From positions 149,651 to 213,650 of the forward strand of contig NZ_QWUA01000004.1 in assembly GCF_003576525.1 (NCBI RefSeq): a stretch of 64,000 nt of DNA, given 5' to 3'. How positions within the stretch are numbered: the first letter of the stretch is position 1; each line of letters starts with the position of its first letter. The notes under the pieces were generated by a model. The model made no database searches. It saw only the letters and a program-made list of their open reading frames with translations, and had not been told where the DNA came from. The DNA comes from Rummeliibacillus sp. POC4 (GTDB lineage: Bacteria > Bacillota > Bacilli > Bacillales_A > Planococcaceae). The position numbers and the translations under genes are program-made. Shown here one piece after another: positions 48,906 through 56,942 of this stretch.

Positions 48906-50234
48906 ATGGACGCATATTTATTAATTATCACATTATTAGCGATAGTTATTGTTATAGTGGGTGTATCAGTTTTTAAATGGCACGCATTTATTAGTCTACT
49001 TATTGCTAGTCTTTTCCTAGCGATTTTTAGCGGCATGAAACTTGATGAAATTGTTCAAGCATATGAAACAGGTGTGGGCGGAACTCTTGGACACCTAATT
49101 GGAATCATTGCCTTAGGTGCGATTTTAGGTAAGATGCTAGCAGAATCTGGAGCTGGTTTGAAAATTGCCAATTTCTTTATTAAAGTATTCGGTGAAAAGA
49201 AACTACCATGGGCAATGTTCTTCTCAGGATTTGTTATTGGTATTCCTGTATTTTTCGAAGTCGGAATATTAATCTTACTGCCACTTGTTATCTCTATTCA
49301 AAAAGCTTCAAAGAAAAATATATTATTAATTGGATTACCAGCTATCGCTGGATTATCAATTGTTCATGGTTTAGTACCTCCACATCCAGGTGCTGTGGCT
49401 GCAATTGGTATCTACGGTGCTAATTTAGGTAAAGTATTGCTTTATTCATTAATTATTGCAATTCCTGCAGGTATTATCGGAGGACCTCTTTATGCAAAAT
49501 ATATTAGTAAACGAGTAGCCCCCGAAGAAGAACCAGAATTTGTGCATGTAGAAGAAAAAAACGATGATCAAATGCCTGGTACTTTTATTTCATTCTTCTC
49601 CATTTTACTTCCTGTACTTTTAATGGTTTTGGGAACAATGGCTCCATATATGCATGTTGGCAAAACTATTAAAGATGCATTTACATTTATCGGTAGTCCG
49701 ATTATAGCACTACTTATTTCAGTCTTTTCAGCTTATTATTTCCTAGGTTATAGACTTGGACAAGATAAAAAAGCTATTAAGAAGTTTACAGAGGATTGTT
49801 TAGTACCGGTAGGCTCCATTGTATTAATCATTGGTGCTGGTAGTGGATTTAAACAAGTTCTTATTGACAGTGGTGTTGGCGAAACAATTGGACACTTAGC
49901 AGAAAATTTATCGGTTTCTCCGCTAGTATTAGCATTTGTAATTGCAGGAATGATAAGAATTGCTACAGGATCAGCAACAGTGGCATTAACAACTGCTGCT
50001 GGCATCGTTTCACCAATTATTGCGAATATGACAAATGTTAATTTAGAATTATTAGTAATTGTTACAGGAGCTGGCTCATTAATGTTCTCACATGTTAATG
50101 ATGCTGGATTCTGGATGGTGAAAGAGTATTTAGGATTATCTATTAAAGAAACTTTTAAAACTTGGACAGCTTTAGAAACAATTCTTTCATTTGTAGCATT
50201 TGCTTGTGCGTTAATTATTAATGCAGTCATTTAA
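48906..50234 (+). CDS. gntP: GntP-family gluconate permease
   Basis: Proton-coupled gluconate uptake. 442 residues with about 12 membrane segments. Family landmarks: GGTLGHLIGIIALGAILGKMLAESG, FVIGIPVFFEVGILILLPL, HGLVPPHPGAVAAIGIYGANLGK and TGSATVALTTAAGIV. The start ATG follows GGGGAGG. It faces the RpiR regulator gene tail-to-tail across a shared terminator. First gene of the gluconate block inserted between cotE and mutS. Confidence 0.93.
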   Translation: MDAYLLIITLLAIVIVIVGVSVFKWHAFISLLIASLFLAIFSGMKLDEIVQAYETGVGGTLGHLIGIIALGAILGKMLAESGAGLKIANFFIKVFGEKKLPWAMFFSGFVIGIPVFFEVGILILLPLVISIQKASKKNILLIGLPAIAGLSIVHGLVPPHPGAVAAIGIYGANLGKVLLYSLIIAIPAGIIGGPLYAKYISKRVAPEEEPEFVHVEEKNDDQMPGTFISFFSILLPVLLMVLGTMAPYMHVGKTIKDAFTFIGSPIIALLISVFSAYYFLGYRLGQDKKAIKKFTEDCLVPVGSIVLIIGAGSGFKQVLIDSGVGETIGHLAENLSVSPLVLAFVIAGMIRIATGSATVALTTAAGIVSPIIANMTNVNLELLVIVTGAGSLMFSHVNDAGFWMVKEYLGLSIKETFKTWTALETILSFVAFACALIINAVI

Positions 50235-50264
50235 GTTATTAGAAAAATAGAATGGAAGAAAGAT

Positions 50265-50310
50265 AAAGGAGAAGATATTGTGTATAACACAATATCTTCT
50301 CCTTTTTTTC
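50265..50310. terminator. Bidirectional terminator between gntP and the RpiR gene
   Basis: AAAGGAGAAGATATTGTG pairs perfectly with CACAATATCTTCTCCTTT (18 pairs). T-runs are present at the right end on the plus strand, and the convergent gene order means it can serve both genes. Confidence 0.88.
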
Positions 50311-51156
50311 TTAAATACGGGTTTGTGAAATAGCCTGGCGCATTTTTTTTAGTGCAGGGTTGGCGATGTCTTTTCGTCGGACCATCGTGTTAACATATAG
50401 AGCATCAATGATACTTAGTTGTCCAATTCTTGAAGATAAGGCTTCTGATCGATATTCAGTCTCTTCTGAACTTGTATAAAGTGCAACTTGCGCTAATTGA
50501 CTAATCGGTGATTTTGGAAATCCTGTAATGGCGATTACAGAAGCGCCGTTTTCTTTTGCAGTTTTTGCAATCTGAAGTGTATCTCGATTACGGCCGGAAT
50601 GTGAGATTACAATAGCTAAATCGTCTTTTGATAATTGAGATGCGGACATTAGTTGGAAATGTGAATCTATAAAAGCAAAACATTTAACACCAGTTCTTAT
50701 AAATTTATGGTAAGCATCCATAGCGATTACGGAAGAACCACCTGTACCATAAAAATAAATATGTTTTGCTTGATTCATTAACTTTACAGCTTTATTAATA
50801 GAAGTTTCATCTAAAATATGCATTGTATTTTCAAGTGTTTGTATATTTGATTTGAAAATTTTTTCGAAGATTGTTTTTTCATTATCTTGATCTGATATTT
50901 CCTCATGAATTTGTTGGATTGGGGTAATTACTTCAGAGGCTAATGCAATTTTCATTGCTTGGTAGCCTTTAAAACCTAAGCGCTTACAAAAGCGGAAAAC
51001 CGTTGCATCTGCAATATTTAAATCAGCAGAAACTTCATTAATAGTCTTATTAATGATACGTGAGGGATCTTCTTGAATATAATCTGCAATTTTCTTTTCC
51101 TTTTCGCTTAAGCGAGGATAAAGAGAATTGATTTTTTTTATAGTATTTTGAGTCAT
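50311..51156 (-). CDS. RpiR/MurR-family transcriptional regulator with SIS domain
   Basis: Probable regulator of the gluconate genes. 281 residues. The N-terminal HTH_6 domain shows LYPRLSEKEKKIADYI, TINEVSADLNIADATVFRFCKRLGFKGYQAMKIAL; the C-terminal SIS domain shows HIYFYGTGGSSVIAMDAYHKFIR and LAIVISHSGRNRDTLQIAKTAKENGASVIAITGF, expected to bind a phosphosugar such as 6-phosphogluconate. AAAGGA lies nine bases before the ATG. It is transcribed away from gnd; both promoters flank a GAAAAAATTTTTC site. B. subtilis uses an unrelated GntR protein for its gnt operon. Confidence 0.88.
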   Translation of the reverse strand: MTQNTIKKINSLYPRLSEKEKKIADYIQEDPSRIINKTINEVSADLNIADATVFRFCKRLGFKGYQAMKIALASEVITPIQQIHEEISDQDNEKTIFEKIFKSNIQTLENTMHILDETSINKAVKLMNQAKHIYFYGTGGSSVIAMDAYHKFIRTGVKCFAFIDSHFQLMSASQLSKDDLAIVISHSGRNRDTLQIAKTAKENGASVIAITGFPKSPISQLAQVALYTSSEETEYRSEALSSRIGQLSIIDALYVNTMVRRKDIANPALKKMRQAISQTRI

Positions 51157-51190
51157 AAAGGAAGTCCTTTCAAATAATGATAGTACCTGT

Positions 51191-51219
51191 AGTATAGCAT
51201 ATTCAAAAATAAGAAAAAA
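51191..51219 (-). promoter_or_regulatory. Promoter of the RpiR regulator gene
   Basis: On the minus strand TGCTATACT is an extended -10; the -35 region is T-rich and overlaps the palindrome at 51213-51225, which suggests autoregulation. Confidence 0.45.
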
Positions 51220-51225
51220 TTTTTC
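51213..51225. promoter_or_regulatory. Candidate RpiR operator in the divergent regulator/gnd region
   Basis: GAAAAAATTTTTC (six A, five T) sits between the two divergent promoters, overlapping the -35 of the regulator gene and ending 11 bases before the -35 of gnd. Confidence 0.45.
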
Positions 51226-51235
51226 TTCATTTGTT

Positions 51236-51264
51236 TTAACAAGTGAAATTATTTTTAGTATAAT
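51236..51264 (+). promoter_or_regulatory. Sigma-A promoter of gnd
   Basis: TTAACA, 17 bases, perfect TATAAT. Confidence 0.65.
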
Positions 51265-51299
51265 TAGATTAAGACTTGTTAAAAAGAGGAGCGTTTAAG

Positions 51300-52196
51300 A
51301 TGAATATTGGTTTAGTTGGATTAGGGAAAATGGGATATAATCTTGGATTAAATTTAATGAAACATCAACATACAGTATCAGCTTTTGATGTTAATGAGGA
51401 GGCAGCAAAAAACTTTACAGCTGAAGGTGGAAATACTTTTTCATCGTTACAAGAATTAGTTAATGCTCTTCCAAAACCTCGTGTCATATGGTTAATGGTA
51501 CCAGCTGGTGAGATTACAATTAGTACAATTGAACAATTAAAGGGAATGCTTGAAGCGGGAGATATTTTAATTGATGGAGGAAATTCGCATTACAAAGAAG
51601 CTATTAGTTTTGCAGAAGATTTAAAGCAAAAAGGCATCTTTTTCATGGATATCGGTACTAGTGGAGGCACTTCAGGAGCTTTAAATGGAGCTTGTATGAT
51701 GATTGGTGGAGAAGAACAAGCATTTAAGGTAATCGAACCATTTATCAAAGACATTTGTGTAGATAAAGGATACTTATATGCGGGCAAAACAGGAAGTGGT
51801 CATTTCTTAAAAATGATTCATAATGGAATTGAATATGGTATGATGCAAGCAATTGCAGAAGGATTCGAAGTGCTTGAAAAAAGTCCATTTGACTATGACT
51901 ATGAAAAAGTAGCTGAAATGTGGAACCATGGATCTGTTATTCGTTCTTGGTTAATGGAACTAACACAAAATGCTTTTTCTAAAGATCCAAAACTTGATGA
52001 AATTAAAGGGGTTATGCATTCTTCTGGTGAAGGAAAGTGGACAGTTGAAACAGCTCTAGAGTTAAAAGCACCTGTACCTGTGACAACACTTGCTTTAATG
52101 ATGCGTTATCGCTCTTTAGAAGAAGACACATTTACTGGGAAAGTAGTGGCAGCACTCCGTAACGAATTTGGTGGTCATGCTGTTGAAAAGAAATAA
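51300..52196 (+). CDS. gnd: 6-phosphogluconate dehydrogenase, short (YqeC-like) type
   Basis: Oxidatively decarboxylates 6-phosphogluconate to ribulose 5-phosphate. 298 residues, the short type like B. subtilis YqeC rather than the 470-residue GntZ/GndA. NAD(P)-binding GLVGLGKMGYNLGLNLMKH; IDGGNSHYKE; substrate-site GTSGGTSGA and GSGHFLKMIHNGIEYGMMQAIAEGFEVL with the catalytic Lys/Asn. The ATG at 51300 follows AGAGGAG; an upstream start at 51276 would precede it. Short forms are often NAD-dependent; coenzyme use here is inferred. Confidence 0.9.
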   Translation: MNIGLVGLGKMGYNLGLNLMKHQHTVSAFDVNEEAAKNFTAEGGNTFSSLQELVNALPKPRVIWLMVPAGEITISTIEQLKGMLEAGDILIDGGNSHYKEAISFAEDLKQKGIFFMDIGTSGGTSGALNGACMMIGGEEQAFKVIEPFIKDICVDKGYLYAGKTGSGHFLKMIHNGIEYGMMQAIAEGFEVLEKSPFDYDYEKVAEMWNHGSVIRSWLMELTQNAFSKDPKLDEIKGVMHSSGEGKWTVETALELKAPVPVTTLALMMRYRSLEEDTFTGKVVAALRNEFGGHAVEKK

Positions 52197-52245
52197 TTAA
52201 ATTAAGATTTATAAGGGTTAGGAAAAAACTAACTTGGAAAAATGA

Positions 52246-52294
52246 AAAGCATCGAAAATTTTACGATCAGTGAAATTTTCGGTGCTTTGTTTTT
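52246..52294 (+). terminator. Terminator after gnd
   Basis: AAAGCATCGAAAATTT pairs with AAATTTTCGGTGCTTT (one G-U), followed by GTTTTTAG. Confidence 0.85.
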
Positions 52295-52371
52295 AGTCTG
52301 AGTTTTAGCATGAAAAATCCGAACTAGAACTTTTAATATATATCCACATAAGTGTGGTATTAAGATTCAAT

Positions 52372-52409
52372 TAAAAAGGATATCGCTAATTCCAATTTGG
52401 ATATCTTTA
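52372..52409 (-). terminator. Terminator of gntK (minus strand)
   Basis: On the minus strand AAAGATATC pairs with GATATCCTTT, followed by a T-run. It lies just after the gntK stop. Confidence 0.6.
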
Positions 52410-52418
52410 AATTAATCC

Positions 52419-53963
52419 TTATTTTACCCATTTTTCTTGGAATTTCGTAATATCCTGATACTCTTGCTCAAGTAAACGTGAAATTCGAATAAAGATAGGG
52501 ATTAGTTCAATATATATATTAACATTTTCTTCAATAGGATTGTGTATATGAGTAGAACCGACCCATTCAGATATGATTGAGAAGTCATCAATTTCACCTA
52601 ATGCATACATACCAAGTACAATTGCACCAAGACATGAACTTTCAAAGCTTTCTGGAACTGAAACTTCTTGATTGAATATATCAGCCATCATTTGACGCCA
52701 AAGTTCAGAACGTGCAAATCCACCTGTAGCTTGAATTTTGTTCGGTATCCCAATAACTTCTTGTAAGGCGATAAAAACAGTATAGAGATTGAAAATAACC
52801 CCTTCCAATACTGCACGAATCATATGTTCTTTCTTATGATGTAAACCTAATCCAAAAAACGATCCACGAGCATTGGCATTCCATAATGGAGCGCGTTCTC
52901 CTGCTAAATAAGGATGGAATAATAAGCCATCTGATCCCGGTTTTACATTTGATGCAATGCGAGTTAAAACATCATAAGCATCGATACCTAAGCGTTTAGC
53001 AGTTTCCACTTCGGAAGCGGCCAATTCATCTCGTACCCATCTAAAAGTCATACCACCATTATTTACCGGGCCACCAACTACCCAATGTTTGTCGGTAAGC
53101 ACATAGCAGAATATGCGTCCTTTTGGATCTGTTACAGGGTGATCGGTTACAGTACGAATGGCACCACTTGTGCCAATTGTTACGGCGACCACACCAGGAT
53201 CTATCGCATTGACCCCTAGGTTTGATAGGACTCCATCATTTGCACCAATCACAAAAGGAATGTTTGAAGGAATTCCAATTTCCTCTACGATTTCTTCCTT
53301 TAATCCATCTAAAAAATACGTAGTTGGAACAAGCTCAGACAATTGGTCGGACGAAATCCCGGCTACTTCTAAAGCGGTTTCATCCCAATCGTTATTCTTA
53401 AGGTTGAACATTCCAGTAGCAGAAGCTATAGAGTGATCTACAAGATATCGACCGAAAAAGTCATGGAATACATATTCCTTCATACTAATAAATTTAAATG
53501 TTTTTTGGAAAATCTCTGGTTTTTCATGTTGTAACCAAGTAATTTTACAAAGTGGAGACATTGGATGAATAGGGGTTCCAGTACGTCTATAAATTTCATG
53601 ACCATTCATTTCATTTTTGATTTTTTCTGACCAATCTGTCGCACGAGTATCTGCCCAAGTGATGCAATTTGTCAAAGGTTTACCGTTTTTATCAATAGCA
53701 ATAACACTATGCATGGCTGCACTAAACGAAACAAGTCTTAATGTATTTACATCAATCTTACTTTTTTGAATAGCTACGCGAATAGCTTCTTTGACGGCAA
53801 CTAAAATTTCATCAGGGTCTTGTTCTGCAACATTTGGGGTAGGACTGTACAATGGATAGCCAGCATGATGCATGCTGATAACTTGCCCTTTGTTACCAAA
53901 AAGTACTGCCTTCGTGCAAGTAGTACCTATATCAACGCCTAAATAATAAGCCATTTTTCCCAT
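52419..53963 (-). CDS. gntK: Gluconokinase (FGGY family)
   Basis: Phosphorylates gluconate to 6-phosphogluconate. 514 residues, as in Bacillus GntK. AYYLGVDIGTTCTKAVLFGNKGQVI is the FGGY N-terminal phosphate motif; AVTIGTSGAIRTV and ATGGFARSELWRQMMADIFNQEV are the later nucleotide-binding motifs; FHPYLAGERAPLWN is the FGGY signature. The start is ATG at 53963 (MGKMAYYL), with AAAGGAGA 12 bases upstream; a start at 53993 would precede the ribosome site. Transcribed toward gnd. Confidence 0.93.
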   Translation of the reverse strand: MGKMAYYLGVDIGTTCTKAVLFGNKGQVISMHHAGYPLYSPTPNVAEQDPDEILVAVKEAIRVAIQKSKIDVNTLRLVSFSAAMHSVIAIDKNGKPLTNCITWADTRATDWSEKIKNEMNGHEIYRRTGTPIHPMSPLCKITWLQHEKPEIFQKTFKFISMKEYVFHDFFGRYLVDHSIASATGMFNLKNNDWDETALEVAGISSDQLSELVPTTYFLDGLKEEIVEEIGIPSNIPFVIGANDGVLSNLGVNAIDPGVVAVTIGTSGAIRTVTDHPVTDPKGRIFCYVLTDKHWVVGGPVNNGGMTFRWVRDELAASEVETAKRLGIDAYDVLTRIASNVKPGSDGLLFHPYLAGERAPLWNANARGSFFGLGLHHKKEHMIRAVLEGVIFNLYTVFIALQEVIGIPNKIQATGGFARSELWRQMMADIFNQEVSVPESFESSCLGAIVLGMYALGEIDDFSIISEWVGSTHIHNPIEENVNIYIELIPIFIRISRLLEQEYQDITKFQEKWVK

Positions 53964-54000
53964 TGCTAGATTAATCTCCTTTATATAAAACATGAATATC

Positions 54001-54044
54001 GAAAATATTTTCTTTTGGATATTATATTTCAGAAAAAATATTTC
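54001..54044. promoter_or_regulatory. Two candidate RpiR operators upstream of gntK
   Basis: GAAAATATTTTC, a perfect palindrome, at 54001-54012 and GAAAAAATATTTC at 54032-54044, about 38 and 69 bases upstream of the gntK start. On the minus strand a TATAAT lies between them, so they flank the probable -10. The rest of the roughly 300 bases between gntK and mutS is AT-rich, with the mutS promoter. Confidence 0.45.
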
Positions 54045-54224
54045 CTACTATACTATATTACTGGACTTAAAGAATTAATAAAAGGAATTCGGATGAAATA
54101 ATATAATAGTCATCTATTTGACAAAGTTTCATAAATAATTTGTATTTATTTATTTTTTTCTACAAAAGAGACTTCTCAAAATACAATCTATCATACATTA
54201 TAAAACGATTTTTCGACATTGATT

Positions 54225-54233
54225 TGTTATAAT
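54225..54233 (+). promoter_or_regulatory. Extended -10 promoter of mutS
   Basis: TGTTATAAT is a perfect extended -10 with a weak -35, 37 bases before the mutS start. A TTGACA at 54118 with a TGTATT 17 bases later is a second, weaker candidate. Confidence 0.5.
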
Positions 54234-54269
54234 AAAGATATGATATAGGAACATAAGAGAGGGAATATA

Positions 54270-56930
54270 ATGGCTTACACTCCAATGATGCAACAATATT
54301 TACAAGTAAAAGCAGATTATCAAGATGCTTTTTTATTTTTCCGTTTAGGAGATTTTTATGAAATGTTCTTTGATGATGCTTTAAAGGCATCACAACTTTT
54401 AGAAATAACATTGACAAGTAGAGATGCAGGAATGAAAGAACGCATCCCAATGTGTGGGGTACCTTACCATTCAGCACAAAATTATATCGAAACACTTGTT
54501 CAAAAGGGCTATAAAGTAGCAATTTGTGAACAAACAGAAGACCCGAAATTGGCGAAAGGTGTTGTAAAACGAGAAGTTATTCAACTAATTACACCTGGGA
54601 CAATAATGGAAGGTAAAGCGATTGAAGGAAAATCTAATCACTTTATCGCCTCTGCTACAAAACTAAAAGAAAGTGAGTTTGCATTTTGTTATCTGGATTT
54701 GTCAACAGGAGAATCGACGACTACATTTGTAGAAGGAGATAAAAAAGATTTAATCCAACAACTGCAGGCGTTTAATATTCGTGAATTAGTAGTTAAAAAT
54801 GATCTATATGAAGAAATACAAGAATTAGCTGAAACTTATTCAATTGTACTTTCTCTTGAAAATGAAGGAATGACAGAAGAAAATAGCTTTGTCTATTTGA
54901 AACAAGCTCCACAAGAATTACATGAAGCTTGTCGAATTTTACTTCACTATATTGAACGTACACAAATGCGCTCACTCTCACATATTCAACCTTTTTCCTA
55001 TCATGAAGTGAAAAATTACTTGAATATTGATACAAACTCTAAACGTAATTTAGAACTGATTCAATCATTACGTGGAGAACAAAAAGGGACTTTACTATGG
55101 CTGCTTGATGAAACTGCAACAGCAATGGGCGGAAGAAAATTAAAACAATGGCTACATCAACCATTAGCGAATCGCAATGCAATTGAAAAACGTTTAAATA
55201 TTGTAACAGATTTGTTAGAAGAATATTTTATACGCACTGAACTACAAGAATTACTTAAAAACGTCTACGACTTAGAACGCTTAGCAGGACGGGTAGCTTT
55301 TGGTAGTGTTGGTGGTCGTGATTTAGCTCAATTACGTGAATCATTACGACAAGTTCCAGCTATAAAAGAGCTACTATTAAATTCAAAAAAAGACTATTTA
55401 GTACCACTCGGTCAAGCTTTAGATTTATGTGATGATGTAGAAAGCTATTTAAGTAACGCAATTACGGATCATCCGCCTATTTCTATAAAAGAGGGGGATG
55501 TGATTCGTGAAGGTTTCAATGAAAAACTTGATGAATTACGCTATGCTTCACGAAACGGAAAAGACTGGATTGCACAACTAGAGCGAAAAGAACGAGAAGT
55601 AACAGGCATCAAAAACTTGAAAATAGGTTATAACCGAATATTTGGATACTATATCGAAGTAACGAAGTCTAACATTGGCTTAGTTGACCTTACGAGATAT
55701 GAACGCAAACAAACTTTAGCAAATGCTGAACGTTATATTACAGGAGAGCTAAAAGAAAAAGAAGCTATTATTTTAAATGCAGAGGAAGAAAGTCTACAAC
55801 TAGAATATCAATTGTTTACAGAAATTCGTGAGTACTTAAAACAATTCATTCCTCGTCTACAAGCATTAGCATCTGATATTAGTGAGCTAGATGTATTTAC
55901 TAGTTTTGCAGTCGTTACTGAGAAGTATCATTTTACAAAACCAACATTCCATGAAGGTCGTGCGCTAAAAATTATCAATGGTCGTCACCCTGTTGTGGAA
56001 AAAATGATTAATAAGAACTTATATGTACCGAATGATTGTGTGCTAGATACAGCTCAAAACATGATGCTGATTACAGGCCCGAATATGTCTGGTAAAAGTA
56101 CGTATATGCGTCAAGTGGCATTAATAACAGTAATGGCGCAAATGGGCTGTTATGTACCAGCAGACGAAGCAGAGCTTCCAATCACCGATCAAATTTTCAC
56201 ACGAATAGGGGCTGCAGATGACTTAGCAGGTGGACAAAGTACTTTTATGGTAGAAATGTTAGAATCACAACATGCCATTACAAATGCGACAGCTAATAGC
56301 CTATTACTATTCGATGAAATCGGTCGTGGTACATCTACTTATGATGGTATGGCATTGGCACAATCTATGATGGAATATATTCATAACGAAATAGGGGCAA
56401 ACACATTATTCTCAACACATTACCATGAGTTAACAGCATTAGAAAATGAGTTAGAGCGACTTCAAAATGTACATGTATCAGCAGCAGAACAAGACGGTAA
56501 AGTAGTGTTCTTGCACAAAGTTAAAAAAGGTCCTGCAGATAAAAGTTATGGTATCCATGTTGCAGAATTAGCACAATTACCAAAACCTATTATTAACCGT
56601 GCGCGAGTCTTATTGGCTGAATTTGAATCTTCAGATGTAGAACCAATTATTCGTCATAAAGAGGTTGCGGCTACAGTTTCTATCCAAAAAGAGATACCGA
56701 AAGAAGAAACTCCAAAATCTCACGAGTCAACTGTCCGTGAAGAAAATGCCACACAACTCTCTCTTTTTGAAGAGGCGGATCCGGTTAAAAAAGAAAAATT
56801 GGCGACTGAACTATCAACTGTCGAAAAAGAAGTTCTTGATCAGTTAAAACGATTAAATATATCAGGAACAACACCTATGGATGCATTACAACTTGTTTAT
56901 GCGTTACAGCAATCGTTATTACAAAAATAG
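54270..56930 (+). CDS. mutS: DNA mismatch repair protein MutS
   Basis: Recognises mismatches and loops. 886 residues. Mismatch-binding FYE motif in FLFFRLGDFYEMFFDDAL near residue 30; connector, lever and clamp domains; ATPase Walker A GPNMSGKST near 602-610, LFDEIGRGTSTYDGMA Walker B and STHYHELTALE. A clamp-binding motif, QLSLFEE, lies near 829 ahead of a C-terminal helical domain. GAGAGGGA precedes the ATG. mutL follows at once. Confidence 0.97.
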   Translation: MAYTPMMQQYLQVKADYQDAFLFFRLGDFYEMFFDDALKASQLLEITLTSRDAGMKERIPMCGVPYHSAQNYIETLVQKGYKVAICEQTEDPKLAKGVVKREVIQLITPGTIMEGKAIEGKSNHFIASATKLKESEFAFCYLDLSTGESTTTFVEGDKKDLIQQLQAFNIRELVVKNDLYEEIQELAETYSIVLSLENEGMTEENSFVYLKQAPQELHEACRILLHYIERTQMRSLSHIQPFSYHEVKNYLNIDTNSKRNLELIQSLRGEQKGTLLWLLDETATAMGGRKLKQWLHQPLANRNAIEKRLNIVTDLLEEYFIRTELQELLKNVYDLERLAGRVAFGSVGGRDLAQLRESLRQVPAIKELLLNSKKDYLVPLGQALDLCDDVESYLSNAITDHPPISIKEGDVIREGFNEKLDELRYASRNGKDWIAQLERKEREVTGIKNLKIGYNRIFGYYIEVTKSNIGLVDLTRYERKQTLANAERYITGELKEKEAIILNAEEESLQLEYQLFTEIREYLKQFIPRLQALASDISELDVFTSFAVVTEKYHFTKPTFHEGRALKIINGRHPVVEKMINKNLYVPNDCVLDTAQNMMLITGPNMSGKSTYMRQVALITVMAQMGCYVPADEAELPITDQIFTRIGAADDLAGGQSTFMVEMLESQHAITNATANSLLLFDEIGRGTSTYDGMALAQSMMEYIHNEIGANTLFSTHYHELTALENELERLQNVHVSAAEQDGKVVFLHKVKKGPADKSYGIHVAELAQLPKPIINRARVLLAEFESSDVEPIIRHKEVAATVSIQKEIPKEETPKSHESTVREENATQLSLFEEADPVKKEKLATELSTVEKEVLDQLKRLNISGTTPMDALQLVYALQQSLLQK

Positions 56931-56942
56931 GAGATGCTTAAT

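Noticed and set aside
49748..50230. A 160-codon antisense frame across the end of gntP.
   Set aside because: It is the reverse complement of membrane-segment codons and has no start context or family pattern.
48005..54270. The gluconate block considered as a mobile element.
   Set aside because: No transposase, integrase, terminal inverted repeats or target-site duplication was seen at its edges; insertion is inferred from gene order alone.
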